From: Bdellovibrio sp. UBA4095
GTDB lineage: Bacteria > Bdellovibrionota > Bdellovibrionia > Bdellovibrionales > Bdellovibrionaceae
NCBI GenBank assembly: GCA_002381805.1
Contig: DFXZ01000004.1
Coordinates: 1,012,544-1,076,543 of the forward strand
Direction: 5' to 3'
Length of the DNA stretch: 64,000 bases
Part shown: positions 1 to 8,873 of the stretch, piece after piece
Position numbering within the stretch: the stretch's first letter is position 1
Layout of the letters: every line of letters starts with the position of its first letter
Notes under the pieces: model-generated
Databases searched by the model: none
Told to the model about the DNA's origin: nothing
The model's input: the letters and a program-made list of their open reading frames with translations, nothing else
Made by a program: the position numbers and the translations under genes

Positions 1-1
1 G

Positions 2-409
2 GATGATAGCGACTTCGCAGAGGCGACAGAGCCAACGTCAATGACCGTTCAAGCTGCAAGATCCCCAGCTAGTCTGCCGCCGATCTCTCCAGTAAGTAAA
101 GAAAGAAACCTAGGTCGTTTCTTTAACTATGATCTTAGCTGCGCCAAAAAAATGGGTGGTGCTCCTTTGGAAATCCACGGAAACTTTGTTCAGCTCCAGG
201 GAAAGTCCTGTTTAAGCAAAGGGCAGCGTCAACAAGTTGAAATTATCAATAAAACCAATGGCTACACGGCTTCCATCTTTGAAAGTGGGACTGACAAATA
301 TCAAACCGACCTAATTCAGTTGGCGGATGGCGAAAACGAAATTTCTGTGCGCTATCGTGAGGCCTCCGGAAAAACTGTTGAATCCGTTATTTTAATCCGC
401 TCAATATAA
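2..409 (+). CDS. C-terminal part of an unknown protein (5' truncated)
   Basis: The reading frame is open from base 2, and codons before the first in-frame ATG (base 41) continue without a stop, so the gene probably begins upstream of the window. The visible 135 residues start with an acidic, Thr/Ser-rich stretch. A compact domain follows with alternating hydrophobic strands (around IHGNFVQLQGKSC and YQTDLIQLADGENEISVRYR), suggesting a small beta-sandwich of the kind found at the end of surface proteins. Two cysteines could form a disulphide. I do not recognise the family. The next gene starts 110 bases downstream on the same strand. Confidence 0.6.
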   Translation, partial: DDSDFAEATEPTSMTVQAARSPASLPPISPVSKERNLGRFFNYDLSCAKKMGGAPLEIHGNFVQLQGKSCLSKGQRQQVEIINKTNGYTASIFESGTDKYQTDLIQLADGENEISVRYREASGKTVESVILIRSI

Positions 410-519
410 GTCTACCTGAGTAATTCCAAAGCCTTAATGCAGATTGCTAAGGAAAATCAATTAAATTGATATTCCTTCCGTGAGCCTTTAACTTAGCGGC
501 CATCGTGGGTTAGGGTGAG

Positions 520-1185
520 ATGATACTTGAAGGATTTATACAGGCAGTGGATTTAAAGAAGCGTTCGGACATACATTATGCTCGTAAGATCTGGCATATG
601 ACCGGAGTGTTCGGGATGTTCCTGGCTTACGTTTATCTACCTTCTGCTGTTTCAATGTCCATACTTGTAGTTGCCTGGAGTCTCTTCGTTCCTTTTGATT
701 TTCTTCGCCACCGGCACGCGGGACTTAATGACTGGGCGATTCATGCGTTTAAGCCCATCATGCGACAAAGTGAAGTTCGCAAGTTAGCGGGGACAACTTA
801 TCTTCTAAGTGGTGTGTTAATTGTTGATATTCTTTTCCCCCAGCCCGTCGTTGCTCTGACCCTTCTTTTTTTGGCTTTTGCGGATCCCATCGCCAGTTAT
901 TTCGGAATTCTTTATGGGAAAGACAAAATATTTGGCCACAAATCAATTCAGGGTTTTATGGCCGCGTTTTTCGTTTGTGCCTTTTTAACCTTCGTCTTTT
1001 TGGCATTTCACAATTATTTGCGTGAACGTTTGATCGTCGTCAGCTTGTTGGCTGGCCTAGTGGGTGCTTTCGCAGAGCTCATACCTATTGGCAAATTGGA
1101 TGACAATCTTACTCTGCCAGTGATCAGTGCCGTAGGCCTTTCCCTGCTCTTTTATTTCTTTGGTTTTTTCGCTAATGTCGGATAA
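520..1185 (+). CDS. Polyprenol/diacylglycerol kinase-like membrane protein
   Basis: A 221-residue integral membrane protein with about six or seven hydrophobic segments. It resembles the CTP-dependent dolichol kinase / diacylglycerol kinase (SEC59/DGK1, CdsA-like) superfamily. Supporting features are an Arg/Lys-His pair near the N-terminus (HYARKIWHM), the loop LAFADPIASYFGILYGKDKIFGHKSIQG, and the late ELIPIGKLDDNLTLP segment, where family members carry conserved acidic residues. Its likely role is phosphorylation of a lipid alcohol in the inner membrane. The downstream neighbour is pssA, another phospholipid gene, which fits lipid metabolism. Substrate is not determinable. The start is preceded by AGGGTGAG. 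Confidence 0.65.
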   Translation: MILEGFIQAVDLKKRSDIHYARKIWHMTGVFGMFLAYVYLPSAVSMSILVVAWSLFVPFDFLRHRHAGLNDWAIHAFKPIMRQSEVRKLAGTTYLLSGVLIVDILFPQPVVALTLLFLAFADPIASYFGILYGKDKIFGHKSIQGFMAAFFVCAFLTFVFLAFHNYLRERLIVVSLLAGLVGAFAELIPIGKLDDNLTLPVISAVGLSLLFYFFGFFANVG

Positions 1186-1212
1186 GTTCATGTTGTCTCT
1201 TTAAGAAGACTC

Positions 1213-2097
1213 ATGAACACAACCAGGCAGAGAGAAATGGCAACAGAGAGCTCAATTGAAAAGATAGATTCTGAAGACGCGCGGGCGCAACGCTTGGCGA
1301 TGTACATATATATTTTACCGAACCTTATGACGACAGGTAATCTGTTCTCGGGTTTTTTCGCTATCGTGCAGGCGATTAAAGGAAATTTTCTTTTCGCGGC
1401 TTACGCAATCGTTGTTGCTGCTGTTTTTGACTTGTTGGATGGCCGTCTTGCGCGTTTGACCCGATCGACAAGTAAGTTCGGTGCCGAGTACGATTCACTC
1501 TGCGATTTAGTCAGCTTTGGGGTTGCGCCTGCAGTCCTCATGTTTCAGTGGGCTCTTCATCCGTTTGGTCGACTGGGGTGGATTGCATCTTTCTTAATGG
1601 TGACCTGTGGCGCTTTAAGATTGGCGCGATTTAATGTTCAGGCAAATGTGGTCGAAAAAAACTATTTTCAGGGTCTACCGATTCCTATGTCAGCTGGTAT
1701 CGTTGCCTCTTCTGTTTTGGCATTCCAGGATTTAGAGCTCGAACCACTTCGTAACGTCGGTTTGTTGTTAATGACTGTGTTACTGGCCATCGTCATGGTT
1801 AGTAACTTTCGCTACCGCAGCTTTAAAGACTTGGATCTAAAAGAACGTCTGCCTTTCCGATATTTGCTTCTGGGAGTGGGCGTTTTGGTTGTGGTGGCTC
1901 TCAGACCTGAGGTTATGCTCTTTGTACTCTTCATGGGCTATGCTACTTTAGGTGCCGTGTTTGGTACCTTTAGACTGGGCAAGAATATTCGTAAAATTAA
2001 ACCGAGTGTTTATGCACCAGCTCAAGTCCACGAGAGTGACTTGGTGTTAGAGGAAGAAGAAGTAGAAGAGGCGAAGGAAGATGAGAAGAAAACTTAA
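1213..2097 (+). CDS. pssA: CDP-diacylglycerol-serine O-phosphatidyltransferase
   Basis: Phosphatidylserine synthase of the CDP-alcohol phosphatidyltransferase family, transferring phosphatidate from CDP-diacylglycerol to serine, the first step to phosphatidylethanolamine. The signature DG-x2-AR-x8-G-x3-D-x3-D is intact in DLLDGRLARLTRSTSKFGAE followed by YDSLCD. There are about six to eight membrane segments. The C-terminal tail is highly acidic (EEEEVEEAKEDE). Two ATG starts are possible (1213, 1237); the first has AAGAAG four bases upstream, the second a poorly spaced GAGAG. The 3' end overlaps asd by 17 bases, suggesting translational coupling. Confidence 0.88.
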   Translation: MNTTRQREMATESSIEKIDSEDARAQRLAMYIYILPNLMTTGNLFSGFFAIVQAIKGNFLFAAYAIVVAAVFDLLDGRLARLTRSTSKFGAEYDSLCDLVSFGVAPAVLMFQWALHPFGRLGWIASFLMVTCGALRLARFNVQANVVEKNYFQGLPIPMSAGIVASSVLAFQDLELEPLRNVGLLLMTVLLAIVMVSNFRYRSFKDLDLKERLPFRYLLLGVGVLVVVALRPEVMLFVLFMGYATLGAVFGTFRLGKNIRKIKPSVYAPAQVHESDLVLEEEEVEEAKEDEKKT

Positions 2098-3091
2098 AGT
2101 CGGAGTCGTCGGTGCGACCGGTATGGTCGGTCAAACATTTATGAAACTTCTCGAGCAGAGAGCGTTTCCAATTGCCGAACTAAGACCCTTTGCTTCTGAA
2201 AATTCACTTGGCAAAAAAATTGATCTCCAGGGTCAGTCATGGGCTTGTCAGACTCTTAAGCCAGCATGTTTTGATGGTTTAGATTTGGTGTTCTTCTCTT
2301 CTGGCGATGATATCTCTAAGGAATGGGCTCCCCTGGCTGTTAAAGCAGGCGCGTTCGCAGTGGATAATTCTGCGGCATTTAGAATGGATCCTAATACCGT
2401 ACTGGTTGTTCCCGAAGTAAATGGCAATCTTGTAAATAAAGACTCAAAACCGCAGATCATTGCGAATCCAAATTGCTCAACAATTCAGTTGGTTGTTGCT
2501 CTGAAGCCCCTGTTGGACAAATTCGGTTTGGAGGAAGTCAGGGTCAGTACTTATCAGGCAGTCAGCGGAGCCGGACAAGCAGGATTCGATGAGTTGATCG
2601 AGCAAACCTCGGCTCACCAAAAAGATGAGCATGCACCTAAGACCTTTCCGCACACGATTCTGTTCAACTGTATTCCGCAAATTGGCTCTTTCGATGATCA
2701 GGGCTATTGCAGTGAAGAGGTCAAGATCATGAAGGAGACCCGTAAAATTCTGGGTCAAGAAGGTCTAAAGGTTTCCGCCTTCACAGTACGTATACCCGCA
2801 CTAAATGCGCACAGCGAATCTGTGTGGGTGACTCTTAAGCAAGAGGTCACTCGTGAGCAGGTTTTGGCTGCGCTTAAAGATTTTGATGGAATTGTCTTGC
2901 AGGACGAACCTAAGCAATCGATTTATCCACTGGCTCGTGATGCTTCTGACAAGGATCCTGTGTTTGTGGGACGCGTACACCGAGATCCCGAAAATCCAAA
3001 GATGTGGTTGATGTGGGTCGTTGCCGACAATATACGCAAAGGTGCAGCCCTCAACGGTATCCAAATAGCTGAAAAAATCTTTTTTAATTAA
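2081..3091 (+). CDS. asd: Aspartate-semialdehyde dehydrogenase
   Basis: Reduces aspartyl phosphate to aspartate semialdehyde (NADPH) for lysine, diaminopimelate, threonine and methionine synthesis. The 336 residues begin with the Rossmann motif GVVGATGMVGQ (residues about 8-18). The catalytic cysteine lies in NPNCSTIQ (about 130). A substrate-binding region with RIPALNAHSESVWV follows around 240. Length is normal. The gene starts inside pssA. The aspartate kinase that makes its substrate is also in this window (28264-29454), on the other strand and not linked in an operon. Confidence 0.92.
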   Translation: MRRKLKVGVVGATGMVGQTFMKLLEQRAFPIAELRPFASENSLGKKIDLQGQSWACQTLKPACFDGLDLVFFSSGDDISKEWAPLAVKAGAFAVDNSAAFRMDPNTVLVVPEVNGNLVNKDSKPQIIANPNCSTIQLVVALKPLLDKFGLEEVRVSTYQAVSGAGQAGFDELIEQTSAHQKDEHAPKTFPHTILFNCIPQIGSFDDQGYCSEEVKIMKETRKILGQEGLKVSAFTVRIPALNAHSESVWVTLKQEVTREQVLAALKDFDGIVLQDEPKQSIYPLARDASDKDPVFVGRVHRDPENPKMWLMWVVADNIRKGAALNGIQIAEKIFFN

Positions 3092-3174
3092 CACGCAGTT
3101 CTTCTCGTAGACTTAGGTCTGGCGGACTCGCATTTTTTGACATACCGACCTAAGCCATGGTTCGATGGAGGGGT

Positions 3175-4485
3175 ATGACTTTTGTTCAAGCGAGAACTTT
3201 CTTACTTCTCTGTGCTTTGTTGTGGTCTGGCGCAAGCTGGGGCGCTTTAACATCTAATTTTATTGGTGGCGTTTCGAGCACAGATTTGACGGATCCGGTA
3301 AAGCCCATAATTTATGCCGGCTTTGCTGGTACTTGCTCTCCCGATGCGAGCAGCCAAGAGACTTGCAATAGCTGCGACGGAACCGGCCCACTTCCTTGTA
3401 ACAGAACGAATGCTTATCCTGCTTTACGATTGCGATTGCAATTAACCTCAACGAACACGGCCCTGACCCCAGCGGGTGTCACATTAACACTTGGTCGCGA
3501 TAATTTTTCACCGAGCGCGCTGACAGTGGTCAATGGAGTTATTAGTATTACGACCACCTGGAATGACATCTGTACCTTCTTGGATAAAACGAATTGCGAC
3601 GGCGTCAATCATGATCTAATCGTTTCTGCGGGCACAACAGGCGCATCAGAGTCATTCACCTATAAATTAATCACGCGCTATGTGGATCCATCTGATACTA
3701 CCATGCAGACTTATGTAGACTGCGGTGACGGTACTCCGGCATCGGCGAATTATGGATTCTGTCATTTTTCGGCATATCCCGGAGATGAGAAATTATATGC
3801 AGATGAGCTTTCGGCAGTAGATGGCTATCCCGCCTCGCCACTGTCTTCAGTTAACTACTCTGGCGTGCTGTTTTTTTATGAACAAGCTGCAGATCCGAAC
3901 AATCTTGCAGGAACTGTCGCGTCGATTACGAATGCTTCTCCCGTCGCCGAAATGACGGCTACGACAACCGCGAATCCTCCTATTTCAGACAACCGGATTT
4001 CAGGGTTAGAGAATGGTGCAACCTACTGCATGCTTATGGCTAACAGAGATTTGACGGGGATCATTTCGTATTTTACTCCAGGAAACAGACCCACCAGCGA
4101 GCTTTGCGCAACACCTGATCAGGTTGTGGGTCTCTTGGATGACAAGAGTTGTTTCATTGCGACGGCGGCATTTGAAAGTGACATGGCACCTCAGGTGCAA
4201 AGTTTCAGAAATTTTCGCGATAAATATTTACTCCCTTATTCTGCAGGTCGTGAGCTGGTTAAGTTCTACTATGATATTAGTCCAAGATACGCGGAGATGA
4301 TTTCACAAAGCGAGCTTTCAAAGTCGTTGGTTCGTGGGATCTTGTGGCCTCTGCTTCTCTTCGTGGAGTTGAGTATAGCTCTTGGTTTCTGGACAGCACT
4401 GTTTATGATGGTTGTTTTAGGCGCAGTTGCGCGTGAACTCTACAGACATTTTATAACTTCTCGCAGAGTTCGAGGTGCTTCGTGA
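3175..4485 (+). CDS. Secreted protein with C-terminal CFI-box membrane anchor
   Basis: A 436-residue envelope protein. I chose ATG 3175 over ATG 3157 because GGAGGGG precedes it and the protein then opens with a clear signal peptide (MTFVQARTFLLLCALLWSGA). The middle is Thr/Ser-rich with several cysteines and looks extracytoplasmic. Near residue 320 is CFIATAAFESDMAPQVQSFR, followed by FRDKYLLPYSAGRELVKFYY and two hydrophobic segments. This is the CFI-box C-terminal domain found on many otherwise unrelated secreted proteins. The stop overlaps the next gene (GTGA), so it is probably coupled to the outer-membrane protein that follows. Function is unknown. Confidence 0.7.
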   Translation: MTFVQARTFLLLCALLWSGASWGALTSNFIGGVSSTDLTDPVKPIIYAGFAGTCSPDASSQETCNSCDGTGPLPCNRTNAYPALRLRLQLTSTNTALTPAGVTLTLGRDNFSPSALTVVNGVISITTTWNDICTFLDKTNCDGVNHDLIVSAGTTGASESFTYKLITRYVDPSDTTMQTYVDCGDGTPASANYGFCHFSAYPGDEKLYADELSAVDGYPASPLSSVNYSGVLFFYEQAADPNNLAGTVASITNASPVAEMTATTTANPPISDNRISGLENGATYCMLMANRDLTGIISYFTPGNRPTSELCATPDQVVGLLDDKSCFIATAAFESDMAPQVQSFRNFRDKYLLPYSAGRELVKFYYDISPRYAEMISQSELSKSLVRGILWPLLLFVELSIALGFWTALFMMVVLGAVARELYRHFITSRRVRGAS

Positions 4486-5618
4486 ACTGTTTCGCTCACT
4501 GTATGGTTGTCAGTCTGATACTTGTTTCTTTTGCGGCAGGTGCCCAAGAGTTTATCGCAGAGACGGCCCCCCAGGAACCCCCCTATGTCGAAGAGAGTGA
4601 ATTCGATGTTTCCGGTGACGAGGTGGTCGCAGATGAGTTCTCCACATTAGAAGATGAATTTCGTGACGCCGATGTTTCGGAAGAGCAGGTTCCTGAAACG
4701 GTGAATCTTAATGAAGAGTCAGCTAACGGCGAAGAGTTTGTAATCGAGGAGGATTTAATTCAGGGGGAACAACCTGAAGAATCCATCGTTGAGATCCCCT
4801 CGCCAGAGATTGATATGAATGCCGAGTTCGAGGCAGAAGCTGACGCTGAGATTGAGGCTCAGTCCGACGTTATTGTTTCTGAAGAGCGTCCTATTCCAAA
4901 TGTCGAGATCGTGCAAAAGTCCAAGCAGGGTGGAGTTGAATATATTCGACATCCTCAGGCGGCTAAAGGTCTTTTGGTTATCGAAAAAGATGGAACTTAC
5001 ATTTATCGTACCAAAGAGGATCTTTCTTTTGATCAGACGGGAATTTTCCGATTCGGAATGATGGATGCTCCAAAAATCACGTCAGCCGATGGCCAGACTT
5101 CGTTTTCAGACATGTATTCTCCATCGGTTCCTATGATCGGTTTTGATTATGAATGGCAACCTTTGAATGGATTCGGTCGCTGGGGTATTCAAGCAGGTTT
5201 TGGAATCATTACGGCCAGTGGGCCGGGGCGTTTCGTCAGTGATCCTTCAAAAGAAGCCAAGGAACAATACACCTTTATTGCCATTCCGCTCAGTCTTGGC
5301 GGAGTTTATCGAATGGAAGTCATGAACAGGCAGTGGTTTGCGCCTTATATTGCTGCGGGAGTAAATTATTTTCCTGTGATCGAAACTCGGGATGATGACA
5401 AAAGCCCGGGAATGGTGGGTACGCCAGGCGTTTATGGTTCTGGCGGAATGATGATCAACTTGACGGCTCTGGATCGCGACACCGCATTCAACTTAAGAAG
5501 CGAATACGGCATTGCGAACCTTTGGGTTACGCTGGACTATCGCTACATTAAAACCTTCAGCGAGGAAGTGGACTTCACTTCCTCGCTGATTGGTGGCGGT
5601 ATCGCAGTCGATTACTAG
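4482..5618 (+). CDS. Predicted outer-membrane beta-barrel protein with acidic N-terminal region
   Basis: A 378-residue protein with a signal peptide (cut after AAGA-Q), starting at a GTG that overlaps the previous stop by four bases. Residues about 25-145 are extremely rich in Glu/Asp and probably disordered. The C-terminal two thirds show alternating amphipathic strands with Gly and aromatics (GRWGIQAGFGIITASG, YRMEVMNRQWFAPYIAAGVNYF), ending in a strand that finishes with Tyr. That pattern suggests an OmpA/OmpW-like barrel. Coupling to the CFI-box gene suggests the two act together at the cell surface. No specific family was recognised. Confidence 0.65.
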   Translation: MNCFAHCMVVSLILVSFAAGAQEFIAETAPQEPPYVEESEFDVSGDEVVADEFSTLEDEFRDADVSEEQVPETVNLNEESANGEEFVIEEDLIQGEQPEESIVEIPSPEIDMNAEFEAEADAEIEAQSDVIVSEERPIPNVEIVQKSKQGGVEYIRHPQAAKGLLVIEKDGTYIYRTKEDLSFDQTGIFRFGMMDAPKITSADGQTSFSDMYSPSVPMIGFDYEWQPLNGFGRWGIQAGFGIITASGPGRFVSDPSKEAKEQYTFIAIPLSLGGVYRMEVMNRQWFAPYIAAGVNYFPVIETRDDDKSPGMVGTPGVYGSGGMMINLTALDRDTAFNLRSEYGIANLWVTLDYRYIKTFSEEVDFTSSLIGGGIAVDY

Positions 5619-5621
5619 TTT

Positions 5622-6110
5622 TTACTCTAGTAAGCTTCTTAACATCCACGCAGTTTTTTCGTGGAGTTGCATTCTTTGAGTCAACAGATCGGCACTGACT
5701 TCGTCATTCGCTTTTTCCACAACCGGGAAGATCGAGCGAGCAGTGCGCACCACGGCTTCCTGTCCTTCGACTAATTGTTGAATCATTTCTTCCGCTGATG
5801 GAACGCCTTCTGGTTCTTCGATAGAGGTCAGTTTGGCGAATTCTTTGTAAGTTCCTGGTGCTGGAAATCCCAGAGAGCGAATTCGTTCAGCAATCAGATC
5901 TACTGCCATTGCAAGTTCCGTATACTGAGTTTCGAACATTGTGTGCAAAGTCTGAAACATAGGACCAGTTACGTTCCAATGAAAGTTGTGTGTTGTTAGG
6001 TATAGAGTGTAAGAGTCTGCGAGCAGGCGAGAGAGTCCTTCGGCAATTTTTTTACGATCAGCTTCTTTAATACCGTTATCCATACTGATTTTTTTTGTTT
6101 TCTTCGACAT
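5622..6110 (-). CDS. dps: Dps-family DNA-protection/ferritin-like protein
   Basis: A 162-residue Dps protein: a ferritin-like four-helix bundle that forms dodecamers, oxidises iron with peroxide, and protects DNA. The ferroxidase-site residues are visible in THNFHWNVTGPMFQTLHTMF (His and Asp/Glu set) followed by EAQYTELA-like helix B and RIRSLGFPAPGT. I chose the start at 6110, with GAGGTGA five bases upstream, over the longer frame beginning at 6185. The N-terminus is Lys-rich (MSKKTKKISMDNG), as in DNA-binding Dps proteins. It is convergent with the barrel gene (three bases between stops) and divergent from truA. Confidence 0.88.
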   Translation of the reverse strand: MSKKTKKISMDNGIKEADRKKIAEGLSRLLADSYTLYLTTHNFHWNVTGPMFQTLHTMFETQYTELAMAVDLIAERIRSLGFPAPGTYKEFAKLTSIEEPEGVPSAEEMIQQLVEGQEAVVRTARSIFPVVEKANDEVSADLLTQRMQLHEKTAWMLRSLLE

Positions 6111-6264
6111 AGCTGTCACCTCTTTATGGTTAGTTGTCCTGATTCTAAATCTGTTCTGGTGACAGGGGTAGGATAGATTTGACATGTCTTCCTGGGTTGG
6201 GGATGCCGCGCATCAACTCCGGAAGCCAGTACCTTTTAAAGTGCGAAACTGATAGGAAACGGCC

Positions 6265-7053
6265 ATGACAACAAAGGTTCGATTTACAGTTGCCTATGAC
6301 GGAACGAATTACTGCGGCTGGCAGAAGCAAAAGCATGGTGATTTAAAGTCCGTGGCTCATACCATTGAGGACGTCTTGAGCGAGGTTTTCAATGAAAAGA
6401 TTACCCTGTTTGCTTCCGGTCGAACTGATGCCGGCGTCCACGCCCTCAATCAAGTTTGTCATTTTTCGACTCACCGTAAGCTGGATCCGGCCCGCAAATG
6501 GGACCTTTGCTGGGCACTGAATTCCCACCTGCCGTCATCCATAGTGGTTAAAAAGGCTTGGCTGGCTCCGGAGGATTTTCATGCGACCCTTTCTGCTACG
6601 CACAAAACTTACCGCTATTTGATTATCAACCAGCAGCGACCGAGTCCCCATCTGGCAAGGCATACCGACTGGATCAGGCACCCTGTTGATATAGCGCATT
6701 TACAGCGCAGTTCCGAAATTATCGTGGGAAAACAAGACTTTAAGAGCTTTCAGTCGGTCGGTACGCCGATTTTGGATACGGTTCGCACGGTTTATAAGGC
6801 TGATTGGGAGTGGCGAAAACCCGGTGTTTTGCAGTTTACAATCACGGGGAGCGGGTTTCTGAAGCAAATGGTTCGAAATATCGTGGGAACCTCACTGATG
6901 TTGGAAAGAAAAGGTTCGGATCCGCTTGCTATGAAAGAGATTCTGGACGCCAAAGACCGTAAAAAAGCGGGACCGCCGGCACCGGCTCAGGGCCTGTATC
7001 TGATGAAGGTTTATTATCCCCAGGACCTTGACAATAGGTGTATAGAACTTTAA
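6265..7053 (+). CDS. truA: tRNA pseudouridine(38-40) synthase TruA
   Basis: Converts uridines 38-40 in the tRNA anticodon arm to pseudouridine. The catalytic aspartate is in ASGRTDAGVHALNQVCHF (residues about 50-67). Other family blocks are the opening FTVAYDGTNYCGWQ, the KTYRYLI strand, and the FLKQMVRNIVGT motif near 195. At 262 residues it has normal length. The protein lies on the plus strand, sharing a 154-base divergent upstream region with dps, and precedes the rplM-rpsI operon by about 110 bases. Confidence 0.92.
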   Translation: MTTKVRFTVAYDGTNYCGWQKQKHGDLKSVAHTIEDVLSEVFNEKITLFASGRTDAGVHALNQVCHFSTHRKLDPARKWDLCWALNSHLPSSIVVKKAWLAPEDFHATLSATHKTYRYLIINQQRPSPHLARHTDWIRHPVDIAHLQRSSEIIVGKQDFKSFQSVGTPILDTVRTVYKADWEWRKPGVLQFTITGSGFLKQMVRNIVGTSLMLERKGSDPLAMKEILDAKDRKKAGPPAPAQGLYLMKVYYPQDLDNRCIEL

Positions 7054-7163
7054 AACATCCCTTCCCGCAAAATAGTGTAAGAGCCCGTTGTAAAACTCAA
7101 ACATATTTTTGCCGAGCAGGCAGACGGTAAAACTGACTGTTCAAAATGAAACTGGAGACCCTA

Positions 7164-7607
7164 ATGAAGACTTTCAATGCAAAAGCAGATGAAGTTGAAA
7201 GAAAATGGTGGATCGTTGATTGCGCTGACCAAAAGGTCGGTCGTGTAGCGACTACTATCGCAACTATCCTTCGTGGAAAAAACAAGCCAATCTACACTCC
7301 AAACGTTGATACTGGTGACTTTGTTGTCGTTATCAATACTGATAAGTTGGAGCTTTCTGGAACTAAATGGGATGACAAAAAATACTACCGTCATTCACGT
7401 TTCTTCGGTTCTATGAAAGAGATGACGGCAGCTCAAGCAAAAGAGAAAGATTCAACTTTCATCTTGCACGAAGCTGTGCGCGGAATGCTTCCTACAAACA
7501 AGCTTTCTCGTCACGTTATCATGAAAATGAAGGCGTACGCTGGCGCTGAGCACCCACATGCTGCTCAAAAACCGGCTCTTTACACTATCCCTTCTAAAAA
7601 GAAATAA
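7164..7607 (+). CDS. rplM: 50S ribosomal protein L13
   Basis: Early assembly protein of the large ribosomal subunit. The 147 residues show typical L13 blocks: RKWWIVDCADQKVGRVATTI, GDFVVVINTDKLELSG, KYYRHSRFFGSMK, and EAVRGMLPTNKLSRHVIMKMK. The start at ATG 7164 is preferred to ATG 7146 because GGAGA lies five bases upstream and the protein then begins MKTFNAK, as in homologues. It forms the standard two-gene operon with rpsI, 13 bases downstream. Confidence 0.95.
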   Translation: MKTFNAKADEVERKWWIVDCADQKVGRVATTIATILRGKNKPIYTPNVDTGDFVVVINTDKLELSGTKWDDKKYYRHSRFFGSMKEMTAAQAKEKDSTFILHEAVRGMLPTNKLSRHVIMKMKAYAGAEHPHAAQKPALYTIPSKKK

Positions 7608-7620
7608 TCGGAGATAGACA

Positions 7621-8019
7621 ATGGCAGCAGCAGAAAAATTCTATTATGCAACTGGAAGAAGAAAAACGAGCTCTGCGCGCGTTTTCTTGAAGCCTGGTAA
7701 AGGCACTATCACAATCAACGGAAAACAATCCGACGATTATTTGACTCGTATGCAATCACGCATGGTGATTTTGCAGCCTCTCGATCTTTTAAACCAACTT
7801 GGTAAGTTCGACGCTAAAATCACTGTTGCTGGTGGTGGTGAGTCTGGACAAGCTGGTGCTATCCGTTTGGGTATCACTCGTGCTTTGATCGCTTTCAACC
7901 CAGAGTTCAAAACAACTCTGAAAAAAGCTGGATACGTTATGCGTGATCCTCGTATGGTTGAGCGTAAGAAATACGGTAAAGCGGGTGCACGTCGTAGATT
8001 CCAATACTCTAAGCGTTAA
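7621..8019 (+). CDS. rpsI: 30S ribosomal protein S9
   Basis: Small-subunit ribosomal protein whose basic C-terminal tail reaches the P-site tRNA. Recognised by ATGRRKTSSARVFLKPGKG near the start, the GGGESGQAGAIRLGITRAL block, and the terminal RKKYGKAGARRRFQYSKR, which ends in the universally conserved SKR. At 132 residues its length is normal. GGAG precedes the ATG. The operon ends at a strong intrinsic terminator about 70 bases downstream. Confidence 0.95.
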   Translation: MAAAEKFYYATGRRKTSSARVFLKPGKGTITINGKQSDDYLTRMQSRMVILQPLDLLNQLGKFDAKITVAGGGESGQAGAIRLGITRALIAFNPEFKTTLKKAGYVMRDPRMVERKKYGKAGARRRFQYSKR

Positions 8020-8085
8020 TTCTGTAAGACATCTGTGGGGCGACTTGGTCGCTTCGCTGGTCTGGAAAACGAAGAGTGGAAACTC

Positions 8086-8120
8086 AAAAAAAAGGGAGCT
8101 GGTTCAGCTCCCTTTTTTTA
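8086..8120 (+). terminator. Intrinsic terminator after rplM-rpsI
   Basis: Perfect 8-bp stem GGGAGCTG / CAGCTCCC (8094-8101 and 8105-8112) with a 3-base loop, flanked by an A-run upstream and a 7-T run downstream. It is correctly placed to end the ribosomal protein transcript. Confidence 0.9.
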
Positions 8121-8162
8121 TTATGTCTGATATCTTTTAAAGAAGTACCAGTTATAGAAATA

Positions 8163-8193
8163 AAAAAGGCTTCCGTAATGGAAGCCTTTTCTT
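8163..8193. terminator. Bidirectional intrinsic terminator
   Basis: Stem AAAAGGCTTCC / GGAAGCCTTTT with loop GTAAT. Read on the minus strand it is followed by T-rich sequence and lies 27 bases past the stop of the small secreted protein gene ending at 8220. It can also back up the ribosomal terminator on the plus strand. Confidence 0.8.
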
Positions 8194-8219
8194 ATTTTAG
8201 TTCATCAGATCCGCAATGA

Positions 8220-8612
8220 CTACTTTGTTGAGCAGCTCAATGGGTAGATGTTGCCGTTAGCAGCCAAGAAGCCAGAGAAAGTATCAGCTGATTCTGCGCC
8301 AAGAGCCAAGAAACCTGTGTTAGTGATAACACCGTCAACTTGGTTTGTCTTTTCAGTCAAAGCAAGAAGGTTCAAGAAACCGTTCTTCATTTGTTCTGCA
8401 ACCGCGCCTTTATCCATTTGAGAGAAGAACAATGAAGCCGCACTCTTTTCGACAAGGTTAACAGTTACGAAATCAACTGATTGGTCGTCAGCGATTTCAA
8501 CAGAAAGGCTAACAGCCTTTGTTTCAGAAGGAACAACACAGTTCATAAGAGTTGTTTCTGCCATTGCAGAGGAACCGATAAGCATCAAAGAAGCGATCAA
8601 TAGATTTTTCAT
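8220..8612 (-). CDS. Small secreted protein of unknown function
   Basis: A 130-residue protein with a textbook signal peptide (MKNLLIASLMLIGSSAMA, cut before ETTLMNC). The mature part is about 110 residues with two cysteines, one near each end (MNCVVPS and PLSCSTK), which probably form a disulphide. It looks like a small periplasmic beta-rich protein. No family was recognised. It is a single gene between a bidirectional terminator and a 260-base divergent region. Codon use and the clear signal peptide argue that it is real. Confidence 0.75.
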   Translation of the reverse strand: MKNLLIASLMLIGSSAMAETTLMNCVVPSETKAVSLSVEIADDQSVDFVTVNLVEKSAASLFFSQMDKGAVAEQMKNGFLNLLALTEKTNQVDGVITNTGFLALGAESADTFSGFLAANGNIYPLSCSTK

Positions 8613-8752
8613 TTAAACCCCCAAGGTTGTTAAGTCGTAGAAGCTATGTCAGCCGTGGGAACCATGCAAATTCAAATGCAATGCGAAACCGATAGATCGC
8701 AGATCTGTAAGGCCTTTCAGAATGAGACACTGTGCGGAGGCGGCGCAAGAAG

Positions 8753-8774
8753 CTGTCTACAATATTTTAGACAG
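8753..8774. repeat. 7-bp inverted repeat in a divergent intergenic region
   Basis: CTGTCTA and TAGACAG are separated by eight A/T-rich bases. It lies in the 261-base region between two divergently transcribed secreted-protein genes. It could be an operator or a small RNA hairpin; no protein is known to bind it. Confidence 0.35.
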
Positions 8775-8873
8775 TGTAAAGTTCTTAGAGCCTTAGTCCG
8801 ATATTACTTTAGTCTGAGTCGGGAATGGATTTTGAAGCTCCCTACTTAAGATGTTTAGTCTGGGGGGTATGGC

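Noticed and set aside
8646..8849. A 67-residue plus-strand frame before the lipoprotein gene
   Set aside because: No ribosome site, unlikely composition, and it spans an inverted repeat in a divergent regulatory region.
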